DNA of 64,000 nucleotides from Bacteroidales bacterium UBA5507 (GCA_002426195.1 DIOT01000047.1:102192-166191); one strand, 5' to 3'; positions 45,255 to 55,013 are shown, counted from the stretch's first letter. Notes: generated by a model not told the origin, from the letters alone. A program made the numbers and translations.

Positions 45255-47240
45255 ATGAAAAAGGTATACTTATCGCTATCGTTATTGCTATTCACATCTC
45301 TTATTATCACTGCACAGGATTTCAGTACCATGAGAGGAAGTGAAATTTGTTCATTCAGGCATATTAATCAGAAATCCAAACAGCTGTTAGTTTCACCAAA
45401 TGCACCACGGCATAGCTTTGATGTATTGAATTATGATCTTGATCTGGATATTTTCAGCTGTTATGCCCCACCCTATCCTAAAAGTTTTACCGGAGTTGCT
45501 AAAGTCCAATTTAAAGTTGATAGTGTACTATCCTCCATTGCTCTTAATGCTGAAAATGCTTCATTAGATATTGAATCTGTCTCAGGATCAGGAATTTCAT
45601 TCACTCACAATCAAGATATGCTCGTAATTAATCTTGATCGTACATATGAGCCAGGGGAAACAGCCGAAGTAGTGATTGAATATAACCATAGCAATACTTA
45701 TGATGGATCTTTCATCGTGGAAAACGGATTTGTTTACACTGATGCTGAACCTCAGGGTGCAAGAAAGTGGTTCCCATGCTATGACAGACCAAGCGATAAA
45801 GCCACTCTTCAATTAAGAGTAAAAGTTCCTCTTAATGTCAAACTTGGATCGAATGGCAGGTTAGCAGATTCAACCATTATTGCAGATTCACTTTGGTACA
45901 CATGGATTAGCAGAGATCCAATAGCAACCTATCTAATGGTTATGACATCAAAGGTTAATTACAAACTAGATATTCTTTACCATGTGAATCCGGACTATCC
46001 CAATGACACACTTCCCATCAGATTCTATTATAACCAATCCGAGTATCCCGATAACATGATTAATATGCTTGGACCTTTGACTAATTTCTTTGAATCGAAA
46101 TTTGGTCGGCACCCTTTTGAGAAAAATGGTTTTGCTACTGTAGGTAATTTGTTCCAATGGGGAGGGATGGAAAATCAAACATTGACAACCTTATGCCCTA
46201 ACTGCTGGTATTCGAGTGTTGTTACACATGAGTATGCTCATCAATGGTTTGGCGATATGATTACTTGTGCTACATGGGCTGATTTGTGGCTAAATGAAGG
46301 ATTTGCAACGTATATAGAAACACTCTGGATTCTTGAACAGGATGGCTACAATGCTTACATGGACGAAAATGAATATAATGCATCTTATTACATGAATCAA
46401 AATCCCGGTTGGCCAATCTCCGATCCTGATTGGGCAATTAATCCTCCATCTGATGATGTTTTGTTCAATTACGCAATAACCTATCTCAAGGGGTCCTGCG
46501 TTCTTTATATGTTTCACCAGCTCGTAGGAGACTCTTTATTCTACCATAGCTTATATCAGTATGCCAACGATACAGTTAATTTCAGATATAAGTCAGCCAC
46601 TATACCTGACTTCGTCAACAAAATGAACGAAACAACTGGAATGGATGTAAGCTGGTTTTTTAACCAATGGATCAATACTCCTAACCATCCTAACTACCTG
46701 AATACATATTCTATTCACACTTTGCCTGACAATCAATGGGAAGTAAAATTGAATATCAAACAAACACAAACCAACACCGGGTTCTTTAAAATGCCTGTGG
46801 ATATTAAAGTGAAGTTTGCTCTTGGGGATACAACCATAAGTGTGTGGAATGAATTTAATGACCAAAACTACTCATTCATTTTCGACAAGCAACCCAGGTC
46901 AATTCAGTTTGATCCACTTAATAAAATTATTCTAAAGAACTCTTCAACTGTTGTTGATGTTAAGGACATCGATAATTTGGGTAGTCAGAAACTTGTAATT
47001 GCAGGAAATCCCTCTAATGGCATATTCGATGTATACTTTTCCAGCCCCAAATCTTCCAATGTCAAATTGGTGATTTATGATAACATAGGAAGTATGGTTT
47101 ACTCATTAGATAACCTGAGATGTCAGCAGGGAGAAACCAGGATTCCTGTAAATGTAGAAGTGCTAAAAAGCGGAAGCTACTTTTTGACAATCGTAACTGA
47201 AGATAACCAACTCACTGAGAGGATACTCATTGTAAAATAA
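45255..47240 (+). CDS. secreted M1-family aminopeptidase with T9SS sorting domain
   Basis: 661 residues. Signal peptide (MKKVYLSLSLLLFTSLIITA). M1 peptidase with exopeptidase motif GGMEN at 303-307, zinc motif HEYAH at 325-329 and the third ligand Glu348 in WLNEGFATY. The C-terminal part (about 585-661) is a T9SS type A domain: GNPSNGIFDVYFSSP, LVIYDNIGSMVYS and the ending ERILIVK. The fourth M1 domain of longer family members is missing, common in the Bacteroidota exported type. Monocistronic, followed by a bidirectional terminator. Confidence 0.94.
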   Translation: MKKVYLSLSLLLFTSLIITAQDFSTMRGSEICSFRHINQKSKQLLVSPNAPRHSFDVLNYDLDLDIFSCYAPPYPKSFTGVAKVQFKVDSVLSSIALNAENASLDIESVSGSGISFTHNQDMLVINLDRTYEPGETAEVVIEYNHSNTYDGSFIVENGFVYTDAEPQGARKWFPCYDRPSDKATLQLRVKVPLNVKLGSNGRLADSTIIADSLWYTWISRDPIATYLMVMTSKVNYKLDILYHVNPDYPNDTLPIRFYYNQSEYPDNMINMLGPLTNFFESKFGRHPFEKNGFATVGNLFQWGGMENQTLTTLCPNCWYSSVVTHEYAHQWFGDMITCATWADLWLNEGFATYIETLWILEQDGYNAYMDENEYNASYYMNQNPGWPISDPDWAINPPSDDVLFNYAITYLKGSCVLYMFHQLVGDSLFYHSLYQYANDTVNFRYKSATIPDFVNKMNETTGMDVSWFFNQWINTPNHPNYLNTYSIHTLPDNQWEVKLNIKQTQTNTGFFKMPVDIKVKFALGDTTISVWNEFNDQNYSFIFDKQPRSIQFDPLNKIILKNSSTVVDVKDIDNLGSQKLVIAGNPSNGIFDVYFSSPKSSNVKLVIYDNIGSMVYSLDNLRCQQGETRIPVNVEVLKSGSYFLTIVTEDNQLTERILIVK

Positions 47241-47296
47241 AAACTGTTATTCAAGCAAGTAACATTCCGGTAACCGGAATATAAATTTAATAAAGA

Positions 47297-47336
47297 GGGC
47301 AAATTACCTGATTATTCTTTATCAGTTAATCTGCCC
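47297..47336. terminator. bidirectional terminator between the M1 peptidase and lon
   Basis: GGGCA-ATTA-CTGAT pairs with ATCAG-TAAT-TGCCC with two single mismatches, 8-base loop. TTTT follows on the right and A-rich DNA lies on the left. Confidence 0.85.
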
Positions 47337-47393
47337 TTTTAAATTATAAGCTATTAAGTGCACTGTTATACTTGTAGTCTCTCAGATTCAATT

Positions 47394-49805
47394 CTACTCT
47401 TCAAGAGCAATCTTTAGCACATCGATCATCTGTTCTACAAAGTGGAATTTTAATCCTTTGATATACACAGGCTTTATTTCCTCAATGTCCTTCTTGTTAT
47501 TAAGAGGAAGGATTATTTCTTTTATACCTGAACGACGGGCTGCCAAAATCTTCTCTTTAATTCCACCAACCGGCAAAACTTTACCTCTTAAAGTTATTTC
47601 GCCTGTCATTGCTAATCTTGGCCTAACATGCTTTCCGGTGTAAATTGAGGCAAGAGCTGTAAATAATGTTATACCTGCAGAAGGGCCATCCTTTGGTGTA
47701 GAACCTTCCGGGATATGAATATGGACATTAAATTTTTCTAATAATTCAGGTTTGATGTTCAACGCATCACTTTTTGATTTGAGGTATTCATAAGCAAGCG
47801 TCGCTGATTCTTTCATCACATCGCCAAGATTACCAGTAATGCTGTAACTACCTGTTCCTCGGCTTAAGCTGGTTTCAACATAAAGAATTTCGCCCCCAAC
47901 AGGAGTCCAGGCAAGACCCGTAACAACGCCTGGTGCATGAGGGTCCTCATCTGTCTCATATTTATACTTAACAACTCCCAGTATCCTTGAAATATCCTCT
48001 TCAGTCAATTTAATATTGTAAGGTTCGTCAGTTACAATATATCGGGCCTGATGCCTTATAATTTTCGCAATATTTTTTTCAAGTGCTCTCACACCTGATT
48101 CGCGTGTATACTTCCCAATGATACTTTCAATGATTTTTTTCGAGAATTCAAGCTGGTCAGGATTTAACCCATGTTCACTCAGTTGCTTTGGAATAAGATG
48201 TCTTCGGGCAATCTCAATCTTCTCTTCAAGAAGATAACCGTTAATCTCAATAACCTCCATCCTGTCACGTAGTGCAGGGTGTATAGTTGCCAGATTATTA
48301 GCAGTTGCAATAAACATAACCTTTGAAAGATCATATTCCAGCTCAACAAAGTTGTCGTAGAACGTGCTGTTTTGCTCCGGATCCAATACTTCCAGCAAGG
48401 CAGCTGAAGGATCACCATTAATATTCGCCCCTATAACTTTATCGACTTCATCTAACACGAAAACCGGATTAGAGGCTTTTGCTTTTCTTATGCTTTGTAA
48501 GATTCTTCCGGGCATGGCCCCGATATATGTCTTTCTATGACCTCTTATCTCAGCTTCATCCCTGAGTCCACCCAATGACATTCTGATATATTGCCTGTTA
48601 ACAGCCTTTGCAATTGATTTACCAAGTGATGTCTTACCAACCCCCGGAGGGCCAAACAAGCATAAAATCGGTGATTTCATATCACCCTTTAGCTTAAGAA
48701 CTGCAAGATATTCAATGATTCTCTCTTTTACTGTTTCTAATCCAAAGTGATCTTTATCGAGAATTCTCTGTGCCCTTTTCAGGTCAAAATTGTCAACTGT
48801 ACAGTCATACCATGGCAAATCCAATAAAACGTCAAGGTAATTTAACTGCATTGAATATTCCATAGCCGAAGGATTCATCCGCTGCAATTTTGACAACTCT
48901 TTTTCAAAAGTTTCAGCCACATTGGCAGGCCATTTCTTTAGTTCAGCCTTCTGTTTAAGTTCAGCAATATCCTGAGTATGCGGATTATCTCCAAGTTCTT
49001 CCTGAATGGTTTTAAGTTGCTGATTCAGCAGATAATCACGTTGCTGCTTATCAAGGTCAACCTTTACCTTATTCTGAATCTGGTTCTTAAGCTCAATTAT
49101 CTGAAGTTCTTTAGTAAGCAAACCCAACACAGTGTTTGCCCTTTCTGTCAAATCATCAATTGTAAGCAACAACTGCTTTTCTTCCAATGATATATTCAGA
49201 TTCGATGAAATGAAATTTACCAGAAAGACGGGACTTTCAATGTTTCTGATGGCAAAAACACTATCTGAAGGAAGGTTTGGCGAAAGGTTAATTATTTGAA
49301 TAGCTAGGTCTTTGATTGATGACATCAACGCCTTGAATTTCTTATCCCTTACTGCAGGTTTAGCTGTCTCATATGAAGACACTTTTGCCATAAAATAAGG
49401 ACTATCCTGCACTATCTCGTTGATTTTAAATCTCTTCTTACCTTGAATAATAGCTGTTGTACTACCATCAGGCATTTGAAGAATTTTAATTATGTAAGCT
49501 ATCGTGCCAATGTCGTTAAGGTCTTTGGCCTGTGGATCCTCAGTTTCAACATCTCTTTGGGCAACTGCACCAATTTTTCTGTCACCCTTATAATAATCCT
49601 TAATCAGTTTTATTGACTTGTCTCTTCCAACTGTAATGGGAATAACAACACCCGGAAACAAAACAGTATTTCGTAGAGGAAGGATGGGCAATATATCCGG
49701 CACCTCCTCGGCGTTCATATTGTCCTCATCTTCTGAAGAAAGTAAAGGAATAAACTCTGAATCATTCTCTATCAGGTCAGTTAACCCAATTTTATCTCTA
49801 TTCAT
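47394..49805 (-). CDS. lon: ATP-dependent protease Lon
   Basis: 803 residues. N-terminal substrate-binding domain (about 40-235, ILPLRNTVLFPGVVIPI), AAA+ module with Walker A GPPGVGKTS near 383-391 and Walker B VFVLDEVDK, and C-terminal protease domain with the Ser-Lys dyad: Ser in KDGPSAGIT near 709 and Lys in GGIKEKILAA near 750. Starts with an acidic extension of about 35 residues. Degrades damaged and regulatory proteins in the cytoplasm. No heat-shock operator seen upstream. Confidence 0.96.
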   Translation of the reverse strand: MNRDKIGLTDLIENDSEFIPLLSSEDEDNMNAEEVPDILPILPLRNTVLFPGVVIPITVGRDKSIKLIKDYYKGDRKIGAVAQRDVETEDPQAKDLNDIGTIAYIIKILQMPDGSTTAIIQGKKRFKINEIVQDSPYFMAKVSSYETAKPAVRDKKFKALMSSIKDLAIQIINLSPNLPSDSVFAIRNIESPVFLVNFISSNLNISLEEKQLLLTIDDLTERANTVLGLLTKELQIIELKNQIQNKVKVDLDKQQRDYLLNQQLKTIQEELGDNPHTQDIAELKQKAELKKWPANVAETFEKELSKLQRMNPSAMEYSMQLNYLDVLLDLPWYDCTVDNFDLKRAQRILDKDHFGLETVKERIIEYLAVLKLKGDMKSPILCLFGPPGVGKTSLGKSIAKAVNRQYIRMSLGGLRDEAEIRGHRKTYIGAMPGRILQSIRKAKASNPVFVLDEVDKVIGANINGDPSAALLEVLDPEQNSTFYDNFVELEYDLSKVMFIATANNLATIHPALRDRMEVIEINGYLLEEKIEIARRHLIPKQLSEHGLNPDQLEFSKKIIESIIGKYTRESGVRALEKNIAKIIRHQARYIVTDEPYNIKLTEEDISRILGVVKYKYETDEDPHAPGVVTGLAWTPVGGEILYVETSLSRGTGSYSITGNLGDVMKESATLAYEYLKSKSDALNIKPELLEKFNVHIHIPEGSTPKDGPSAGITLFTALASIYTGKHVRPRLAMTGEITLRGKVLPVGGIKEKILAARRSGIKEIILPLNNKKDIEEIKPVYIKGLKFHFVEQMIDVLKIALEE

Positions 49806-49944
49806 AAAATAAGAGTCTTATGTAAACTTTAAAAAGACCGGCAATAAAATGTCGGGTATAAATGGGTTATTCAAATAATGTGCCAATAGATCGAAGAGGC
49901 TTATTATTGAAGTCTTCCGAATAACAAGTTACTTATTAAAAGGT

Positions 49945-51120
49945 TTACATTCTCCGATAATTGTGAGTTAACTCATATATACTTAAAATGAGCCTTTCTT
50001 CAACCTCATCGAATTCCAAACCTCTTCTTTTGTACATATTCCTGGCTATATCAATTGCTTTTTGAGGATTAAATGTCTGCAGACCTGATACACCGCCCCA
50101 TTTAAACGATGAGATGAAATTTCTCTGATAACCTGATCCAAAAATGTTAGAACTTACACCAACTACTGTTCCTGTATTAAACATTGTATTAATGCCACAT
50201 TTTGAGTGATCACCCATAATGAGTCCACAGAACTGCTGATTAGTCTCAATAAAGGTTTCATCAGCATAGTTCCATAATTTTACAGTATCGTATGTATTTT
50301 TTAGATTTGATGTGTTGGTATCAGCACCCAAATTACACCATTCTCCAATCACGGAATGTCCCATGAAGCCATCATGGGCTTTATTTGAATAACCAAAAAT
50401 CACAGAGCTATTTACTTCTCCACCAACTTTAGAATGTGGACCGATAGTTGTACCACCATAAATTTTAGCTCCCATTTTTATAGTCGCGCTTTCGCAGAGT
50501 GCCAAAGGTCCTCTGAGATTACAGCCTTCCATTACAACAGCATTCTTACCAATATAAATAGGACCATCATTTGCATTTAGAGTTGAGGCAAGTATTTCAG
50601 CTCCGTCTTCAATGAAAATGTTTTCGGGTGAAAATGCCAAACAATGAGATGGTATTGAAGCTGACTTTCTTCCTGCCGTTAAAAGCTTGAAATCATCAAT
50701 AATTGCTGTTGCATTGTGTACGTATATGTCCCATGTATTGACAATTTGAAGACAATCAACATCAGTTTCAACTTCCTGAACTGCATTTGATTGCTTTTTG
50801 AAATCATGTTCATTCAAACACATTGCAATTATTGTATCGCCTTTTATAAGTGCGAATCCGGGCTCAAGTTGCTTTATTTCAGCCACAAGTTTATCGTTGG
50901 GGCATACTGCTCCATTAATAATGATATTCTCTTGTTCCTGGATTAGCGGAAACTTTTCGGCAAGATAGTTATCCGTTAACGTTGACGTTTTAACGTTTAA
51001 AAAGTTCTCCCACTTTTGTCTTATAGTCAGAATTCCAAAACGTATGTCAGCTACAGGTCTAGTAAAAGTGAGTGGTAACAAATTTTTTCTTCGTGATTCA
51101 TCAAATAATACGTAATTCAT
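49945..51120 (-). CDS. GlmU-like protein with nucleotidyltransferase and left-handed beta-helix regions
   Basis: 391 residues. The N-terminal half (about 1-190) is the PF13562-type sugar nucleotidyltransferase-like domain (MNYVLFDESRRKNLLPLTFTRP), without the classic GxGxRM loop of GlmU. The C-terminal half holds hexapeptide repeats (IYIGKNAVVMEGCNL, GGTTIGPHSKVGGEVN, VIGEWCNLGADTN), probably an acyltransferase. Possibly a second GlmU-like enzyme for UDP-GlcNAc or a related sugar; the true substrate is unknown. Confidence 0.82.
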   Translation of the reverse strand: MNYVLFDESRRKNLLPLTFTRPVADIRFGILTIRQKWENFLNVKTSTLTDNYLAEKFPLIQEQENIIINGAVCPNDKLVAEIKQLEPGFALIKGDTIIAMCLNEHDFKKQSNAVQEVETDVDCLQIVNTWDIYVHNATAIIDDFKLLTAGRKSASIPSHCLAFSPENIFIEDGAEILASTLNANDGPIYIGKNAVVMEGCNLRGPLALCESATIKMGAKIYGGTTIGPHSKVGGEVNSSVIFGYSNKAHDGFMGHSVIGEWCNLGADTNTSNLKNTYDTVKLWNYADETFIETNQQFCGLIMGDHSKCGINTMFNTGTVVGVSSNIFGSGYQRNFISSFKWGGVSGLQTFNPQKAIDIARNMYKRRGLEFDEVEERLILSIYELTHNYRRM

Positions 51121-51148
51121 AAAACTATAAATTGTTAGTGAAGCTCAA

Positions 51149-51156
51149 CAAAATTA
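51149..51156 (-). promoter_or_regulatory. -7 box of the GlmU-like gene
   Basis: TAATTTTG on the minus strand, directly after the rpmE2 terminator T-run and 28 bases before the ATG. No clear -33 element. Confidence 0.4.
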
Positions 51157-51163
51157 CACAAAA

Positions 51164-51188
51164 AAAGCCCTAATTAATATAGGGCTTT
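51164..51188 (-). terminator. rpmE2 terminator
   Basis: AAAGCCCTA/TAGGGCTTT stem with a T-run on the minus strand, 35 bases after the rpmE2 stop. Confidence 0.85.
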
Positions 51189-51222
51189 GAAATATTATTA
51201 ACAAATAACAAACTTGTTATTA

Positions 51223-51492
51223 TTACGCCTTGTTGCGATTTTCAAAATGCTTCTGATACTTGGTTTTGAATTTATCAACCCTACCGGCTGTATCGATAAG
51301 TTTAATTTTCCCTGTGTAGAATGGGTGAGATGTGTTTGAAATCTCAAGTTTTACAAGAGGATACTCCTTACCGTCATCCATTACTATGGTGTCTTTTGTT
51401 GCGACTGTTGATTTGGTAATGAAAGTATCGTCATTAGACATATCTTTAAACACAACCAAACGGTATTCTTTAGGATGAATTTCTTTTTTCAT
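51223..51492 (-). CDS. rpmE2: 50S ribosomal protein L31 type B (zinc-independent)
   Basis: 89 residues. Type B L31: MKKEIHPKEYRLVVFKDMSN, ending KTKYQKHFENRNKA, with no cysteines, so no zinc site. Stand-alone transcript with a consensus promoter, a leader of about 90 nt and a terminator. Together with the single-Cys L33 at 17 kb it means both zinc-switch ribosomal proteins seen here are of the zinc-free type. Confidence 0.96.
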   Translation of the reverse strand: MKKEIHPKEYRLVVFKDMSNDDTFITKSTVATKDTIVMDDGKEYPLVKLEISNTSHPFYTGKIKLIDTAGRVDKFKTKYQKHFENRNKA

Positions 51493-51585
51493 TGATCAGC
51501 TTATTTGTATTAATACCCTTTTTAACCTACTGTTGCCGGGGTTAGCTCTCATTGTTCAGCGTATACCCAACAAATTTTGGGACTG

Positions 51586-51616
51586 CAAAAGTAAAGTTTT
51601 TTCCTGAAATTACAAA
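51586..51616 (-). promoter_or_regulatory. rpmE2 promoter
   Basis: Minus strand TTTG (51616-51613), exactly 19 bases, then TACTTTTG (51593-51586): a full consensus match. Transcription from near 51580 gives a leader of about 90 nt that contains AACC/GGTT inverted matches; a regulatory role for L31 itself is possible but untested. Confidence 0.75.
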
Positions 51617-51733
51617 AGTTTTAGCAAAAAAATAATAATTCACTATACTATGACCATTCTTTAATTCAATCCATTCATCTCAGTTATTTAGACTCAATAA
51701 TTATGATGTTCAGGTACCTGCCCACAATTATTG

Positions 51734-52756
51734 TCAGAAACAGGTATCTCCGGCAGTTTCTTCATAATTTCTGCAAAAGTACGACAGTGTATGCTTTCCC
51801 CACTCTAATTCACTTTTTTTAGATTTAGTCACCATTTTAAATCTTCCTGATAAATAGTTATCTGCTATATCCTCCTCTTTCTTATATCGTTGAATGCATA
51901 ATACAGATACATATCCCGCTTGTAATTGTGATTCAGTTACTAGCAACGGTCCAATTTCTTCGTAAGGAATATTGTTTATTATCATCACCGATTTCCTGTA
52001 TTCATAATTATTAAAATACTTGTTGTGAAATAACTGTTCCTTATACTCATCAAAATAAGGCTGAAGTACTTTCAAATTAAAATCTTCATGCACATACAGA
52101 ACTTTACAACTATTACGACTCCTTCCAAAAAACATACAGACCTGATTAGCAAGTGCCGACAATTGCTGAGGATCCGGATCTCTGCTGATCAGAACCGATG
52201 TCCCCTCTTCATGATTCTGCTTAAACTTGTATTTTGAAAGATAATCTTTCATCGTTTGATTTATCTTTCCTATAACAAATACATTTCGGGGATTAGTAAC
52301 AGGTTTTTCAGAAATTATTAACTTATTTCTAAGTCCAGGTATTGTTTCTATTATTTTAATGAAAGTTTCTAATATTGTCTTCTGACCTTCAGCAACATGT
52401 AAAACGCATTGCTTGTACTTTAATGCAAAAAGCAGCATCTCCAATACTCCTTCTAAAGGTGCCGATGGTCTGTACAGGCACAAAGCATGATCATCAGTTT
52501 CATCAACATTTGCCTGATCTCTGATATTTGGCAAATTTGACAATCGTTCATTCAAAAACCTGCATTCCTCAACTGCTAACGACAGGGAATACCTAACATG
52601 GTCAGGAACAAACCATTGATTATAAATTTGCGATTCATTGATCAGTTTATCAGCAAGCTCTTTTATGTCAAGAGGCAAGGCATCATCGCCACTTTCTGAT
52701 AAACATTTTTCAATCAGACACGCTATACTCTCAATCTTATCGTTTAATAGATTCAT
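51734..52756 (-). CDS. acyl-CoA reductase (LuxC-like) family protein
   Basis: 340 residues, shorter than true LuxC (about 480). Aldehyde-dehydrogenase-like fold: CLYRPSAPLEGVLEMLLFAL, KQCVLHVAEG, and EEGTSVLISRDPD. A possible active Cys lies in FFGRSRNSCKVLYV. Proteins annotated acyl-CoA reductase are often found near serC in Bacteroidota (recollection); here serC lies one gene away. Activity is unproven. The last residues EETAGDTCF include a Cys. Confidence 0.65.
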   Translation of the reverse strand: MNLLNDKIESIACLIEKCLSESGDDALPLDIKELADKLINESQIYNQWFVPDHVRYSLSLAVEECRFLNERLSNLPNIRDQANVDETDDHALCLYRPSAPLEGVLEMLLFALKYKQCVLHVAEGQKTILETFIKIIETIPGLRNKLIISEKPVTNPRNVFVIGKINQTMKDYLSKYKFKQNHEEGTSVLISRDPDPQQLSALANQVCMFFGRSRNSCKVLYVHEDFNLKVLQPYFDEYKEQLFHNKYFNNYEYRKSVMIINNIPYEEIGPLLVTESQLQAGYVSVLCIQRYKKEEDIADNYLSGRFKMVTKSKKSELEWGKHTLSYFCRNYEETAGDTCF

Positions 52757-52776
52757 TTCATGGAGTTCACTCTATG

Positions 52777-52807
52777 CAAAATTAGTATTTTTGTGAAGGG
52801 AGTCCAA
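52777..52807 (-). promoter_or_regulatory. promoter of the acyl-CoA reductase gene
   Basis: Minus strand TTG (52807-52805), 20-base spacer, TAATTTTG (52784-52777). Its -7 box is 1 base from the opposing -7 box at 52786-52793. Confidence 0.5.
52786..52793 (+). promoter_or_regulatory. -7 box of the secreted-protein gene at 52.8 kb
   Basis: TATTTTTG on the plus strand, 27 bases before the ATG, back to back with the leftward -7 box. Confidence 0.45.
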
Positions 52808-52820
52808 TATCCAACCTATT

Positions 52821-53729
52821 ATGAATAAAAGAGCCATTCTCCTTATTGTGATTTCTGCATTACTATATTATTCTTCATCTGCACAATATAGTAAAGTAGA
52901 GCTTAAACAATTATTAGACTCCACCAGACGTGAAAGAAACGACTCTGACCGATTAGTTTTGAACAATCAATTCAAAGAGAAGCTGCTTAATTATATCAAT
53001 ACTCAGGGATTTGCACCTGATTCTCTACATATTCTTCCTATTGGCAAAACTGAATCACCTGATAATTACTTCATTTTTTACAACTGGAACATCCAGCAGA
53101 ATAAAGGTGACAATATATATAGTGCGATAATTTATTTCCCTTCCTCAAAGCAAACTATCGCGCTAGAGAATAAAACTTCTGAGCACAAGCTATTGTCTGA
53201 TTCCATATACAAGCCAAATGATTGGCCGGCAGCACTTTATTATAAAATTATACCGCCTAAAAGCAAAAAGGATCATTACTATCTTATATTGGGCTGGGAC
53301 AGGTTTGAGCAACAAACCTCCAGAAAAGTAATAGAAGCTATTACTTTTCTGGGAGATTCTGCCGTTATCTTTGGAAAAGAAGTATTTAAAACGAAGACAG
53401 GAAGAGCAAAAAGAGTTGCTGTTGAGTATGCTTCATCCGCAAGTTTAACACTTCAATACAGTAAGCAAAAGCTTACACTTTCAGGAGTAAGGAAATCGCA
53501 AAGCAAGATAAATGACAGCATAATAGTAGTGGATAGACTAATGCCTTTAAATCCCGAACTGGAAGGTCAGTATTGGGCTTACGTGCCTGTAGGAAATATA
53601 TACGACGGTTATGTATTCTTTAAAGAATACTGGACTTTTGTTGAAGGCATTAATGCAAGAAATCCCGCTATCAGGAAAGAAGAAAGAAAAAGAGCCCAGA
53701 AACCTGAACTTGATCTATTTCCACGATAA
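52821..53729 (+). CDS. secreted protein of unknown function
   Basis: 302 residues with a signal peptide (MNKRAILLIVISALLYYSSSA, cleavage before Q22). The mature region is a mix of strands with many aromatic residues: DNYFIFYNWNIQQNKGDN, HYYLILGWDRFEQQTS, YWAYVPVGNIYDGYVF. Ends in a basic, Glu/Arg-rich tail. No enzyme motif or T9SS domain. Likely a periplasmic or outer-membrane-linked protein. It probably runs toward serC, but serC has its own -7 box. Confidence 0.75.
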   Translation: MNKRAILLIVISALLYYSSSAQYSKVELKQLLDSTRRERNDSDRLVLNNQFKEKLLNYINTQGFAPDSLHILPIGKTESPDNYFIFYNWNIQQNKGDNIYSAIIYFPSSKQTIALENKTSEHKLLSDSIYKPNDWPAALYYKIIPPKSKKDHYYLILGWDRFEQQTSRKVIEAITFLGDSAVIFGKEVFKTKTGRAKRVAVEYASSASLTLQYSKQKLTLSGVRKSQSKINDSIIVVDRLMPLNPELEGQYWAYVPVGNIYDGYVFFKEYWTFVEGINARNPAIRKEERKRAQKPELDLFPR

Positions 53730-53832
53730 AGTATTAACACTCCACTCCTGCCTCTTTAAACTATCTGAAGTATAAGGTTTTTCAATGTTAATAACAAAAA
53801 GAGTAATGATTTTTAAATTGTGGAAATCTTTA

Positions 53833-53840
53833 TACCTTTG
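53833..53840 (+). promoter_or_regulatory. -7 box of serC
   Basis: TACCTTTG on the plus strand, about 80 bases before the ATG; upstream TTTT at -33 is a weak match. Confidence 0.4.
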
Positions 53841-53921
53841 TTCAGATTTTTGATTATAAAATAACATCCCTGAATAGAAAGTTACATCTAATAATATTCA
53901 CTTTTTTTAAAAAATTAAATC

Positions 53922-54992
53922 ATGAAAAAGCACAATTTCAATGCGGGCCCTTCTATATTGCCCAGGGTTGCAATCGAAAACACAGCTAAAGCAATTTTAG
54001 ATTTTAATGGTATTGGAATGTCAATCCTTGAAATCTCCCACAGAAGCAAAGATTTTCAGGCTGTAATTGATGAAGCAGTAAGTCTTTTTAAGGAAGTAAT
54101 GAATATTCCTGAAGGCTATCAGGTATTGTTCCTTGGCGGTGGAGCAAGTCTACAATTCTGTATGGTTCCATTTAATATGCTCCAGAAAAAAGCAGCATAT
54201 CTTGAAACAGGTGTTTGGGCAAAGAAAGCAATTAAAGAGGCCAAGCTTTTTGGTGAAGTGAATGTTGTAGCTTCTTCATCCGATAAGAACTTTACTTACA
54301 TACCTAAAAATTATCAGATCCCTGCTGATGCTGACTATTTCCATATCACAACCAATAACACTATTTATGGTACAGAGATCAGGAAAGACATCGATAGCCC
54401 AGTTAATTTAATTGCAGATATGTCATCAGATATTCTGAGCCGTTCAATTGATGTTTCAAAGTATGCAATGATCTATGGTGGTGCTCAAAAGAACCTGGGT
54501 CCTGCAGGTGCTACTTTCGTAATAGTAAGAGAAGACATCCTTGGTAAAGTTGAACGTCAGATCCCAACCATGCTCGATTACAGAACTCATATTAAAGATG
54601 GTTCTATGTTCAATACTCCTCCTGTTCTTCCTATCTACACAATCATGGAGACTTTAAGGTGGATTAAAGCTGAAGGTGGACTGAAGGCTATTGAAAAGAG
54701 AAACATCGAGAAAGCCGACCTTTTATACAATGCTATTGACAACAGCAAAATGTTTGTTGGAACAGCCGAAAAAGATTCCAGATCATTGATGAACATCTGC
54801 TTCGTAATGAAAGATCAATATAAAGACAAAGAAGAAGCATTCATGGAGTTTGCAAAAAAACGTGGAATGGTTGGAATAAAAGGACATCGTTCTGTTGGTG
54901 GATTCAGGGCTTCAACCTACAATGCACTGCCAATTGAAAGCGTACAAGCATTAGTTGAATGTATGAACGACTTTGAAAAAGAAAACGCTTAA
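53922..54992 (+). CDS. serC: phosphoserine aminotransferase
   Basis: PLP enzyme for the second step of serine synthesis. 356 residues. Starts KHNFNAGPSILPRVAIE, PLP-binding Lys in YGGAQKNLGPAG near residue 192, GGGASLQFCMVPFNML, and the C-terminal motif GHRSVGGFRASTYNALP. Usual family length about 355-360. In many relatives serC is next to serA; here it is 27 kb away with its own promoter box and terminator. Confidence 0.96.
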   Translation: MKKHNFNAGPSILPRVAIENTAKAILDFNGIGMSILEISHRSKDFQAVIDEAVSLFKEVMNIPEGYQVLFLGGGASLQFCMVPFNMLQKKAAYLETGVWAKKAIKEAKLFGEVNVVASSSDKNFTYIPKNYQIPADADYFHITTNNTIYGTEIRKDIDSPVNLIADMSSDILSRSIDVSKYAMIYGGAQKNLGPAGATFVIVREDILGKVERQIPTMLDYRTHIKDGSMFNTPPVLPIYTIMETLRWIKAEGGLKAIEKRNIEKADLLYNAIDNSKMFVGTAEKDSRSLMNICFVMKDQYKDKEEAFMEFAKKRGMVGIKGHRSVGGFRASTYNALPIESVQALVECMNDFEKENA

Positions 54993-55013
54993 ACTGTTTC
55001 TTTCAAAATTCAC

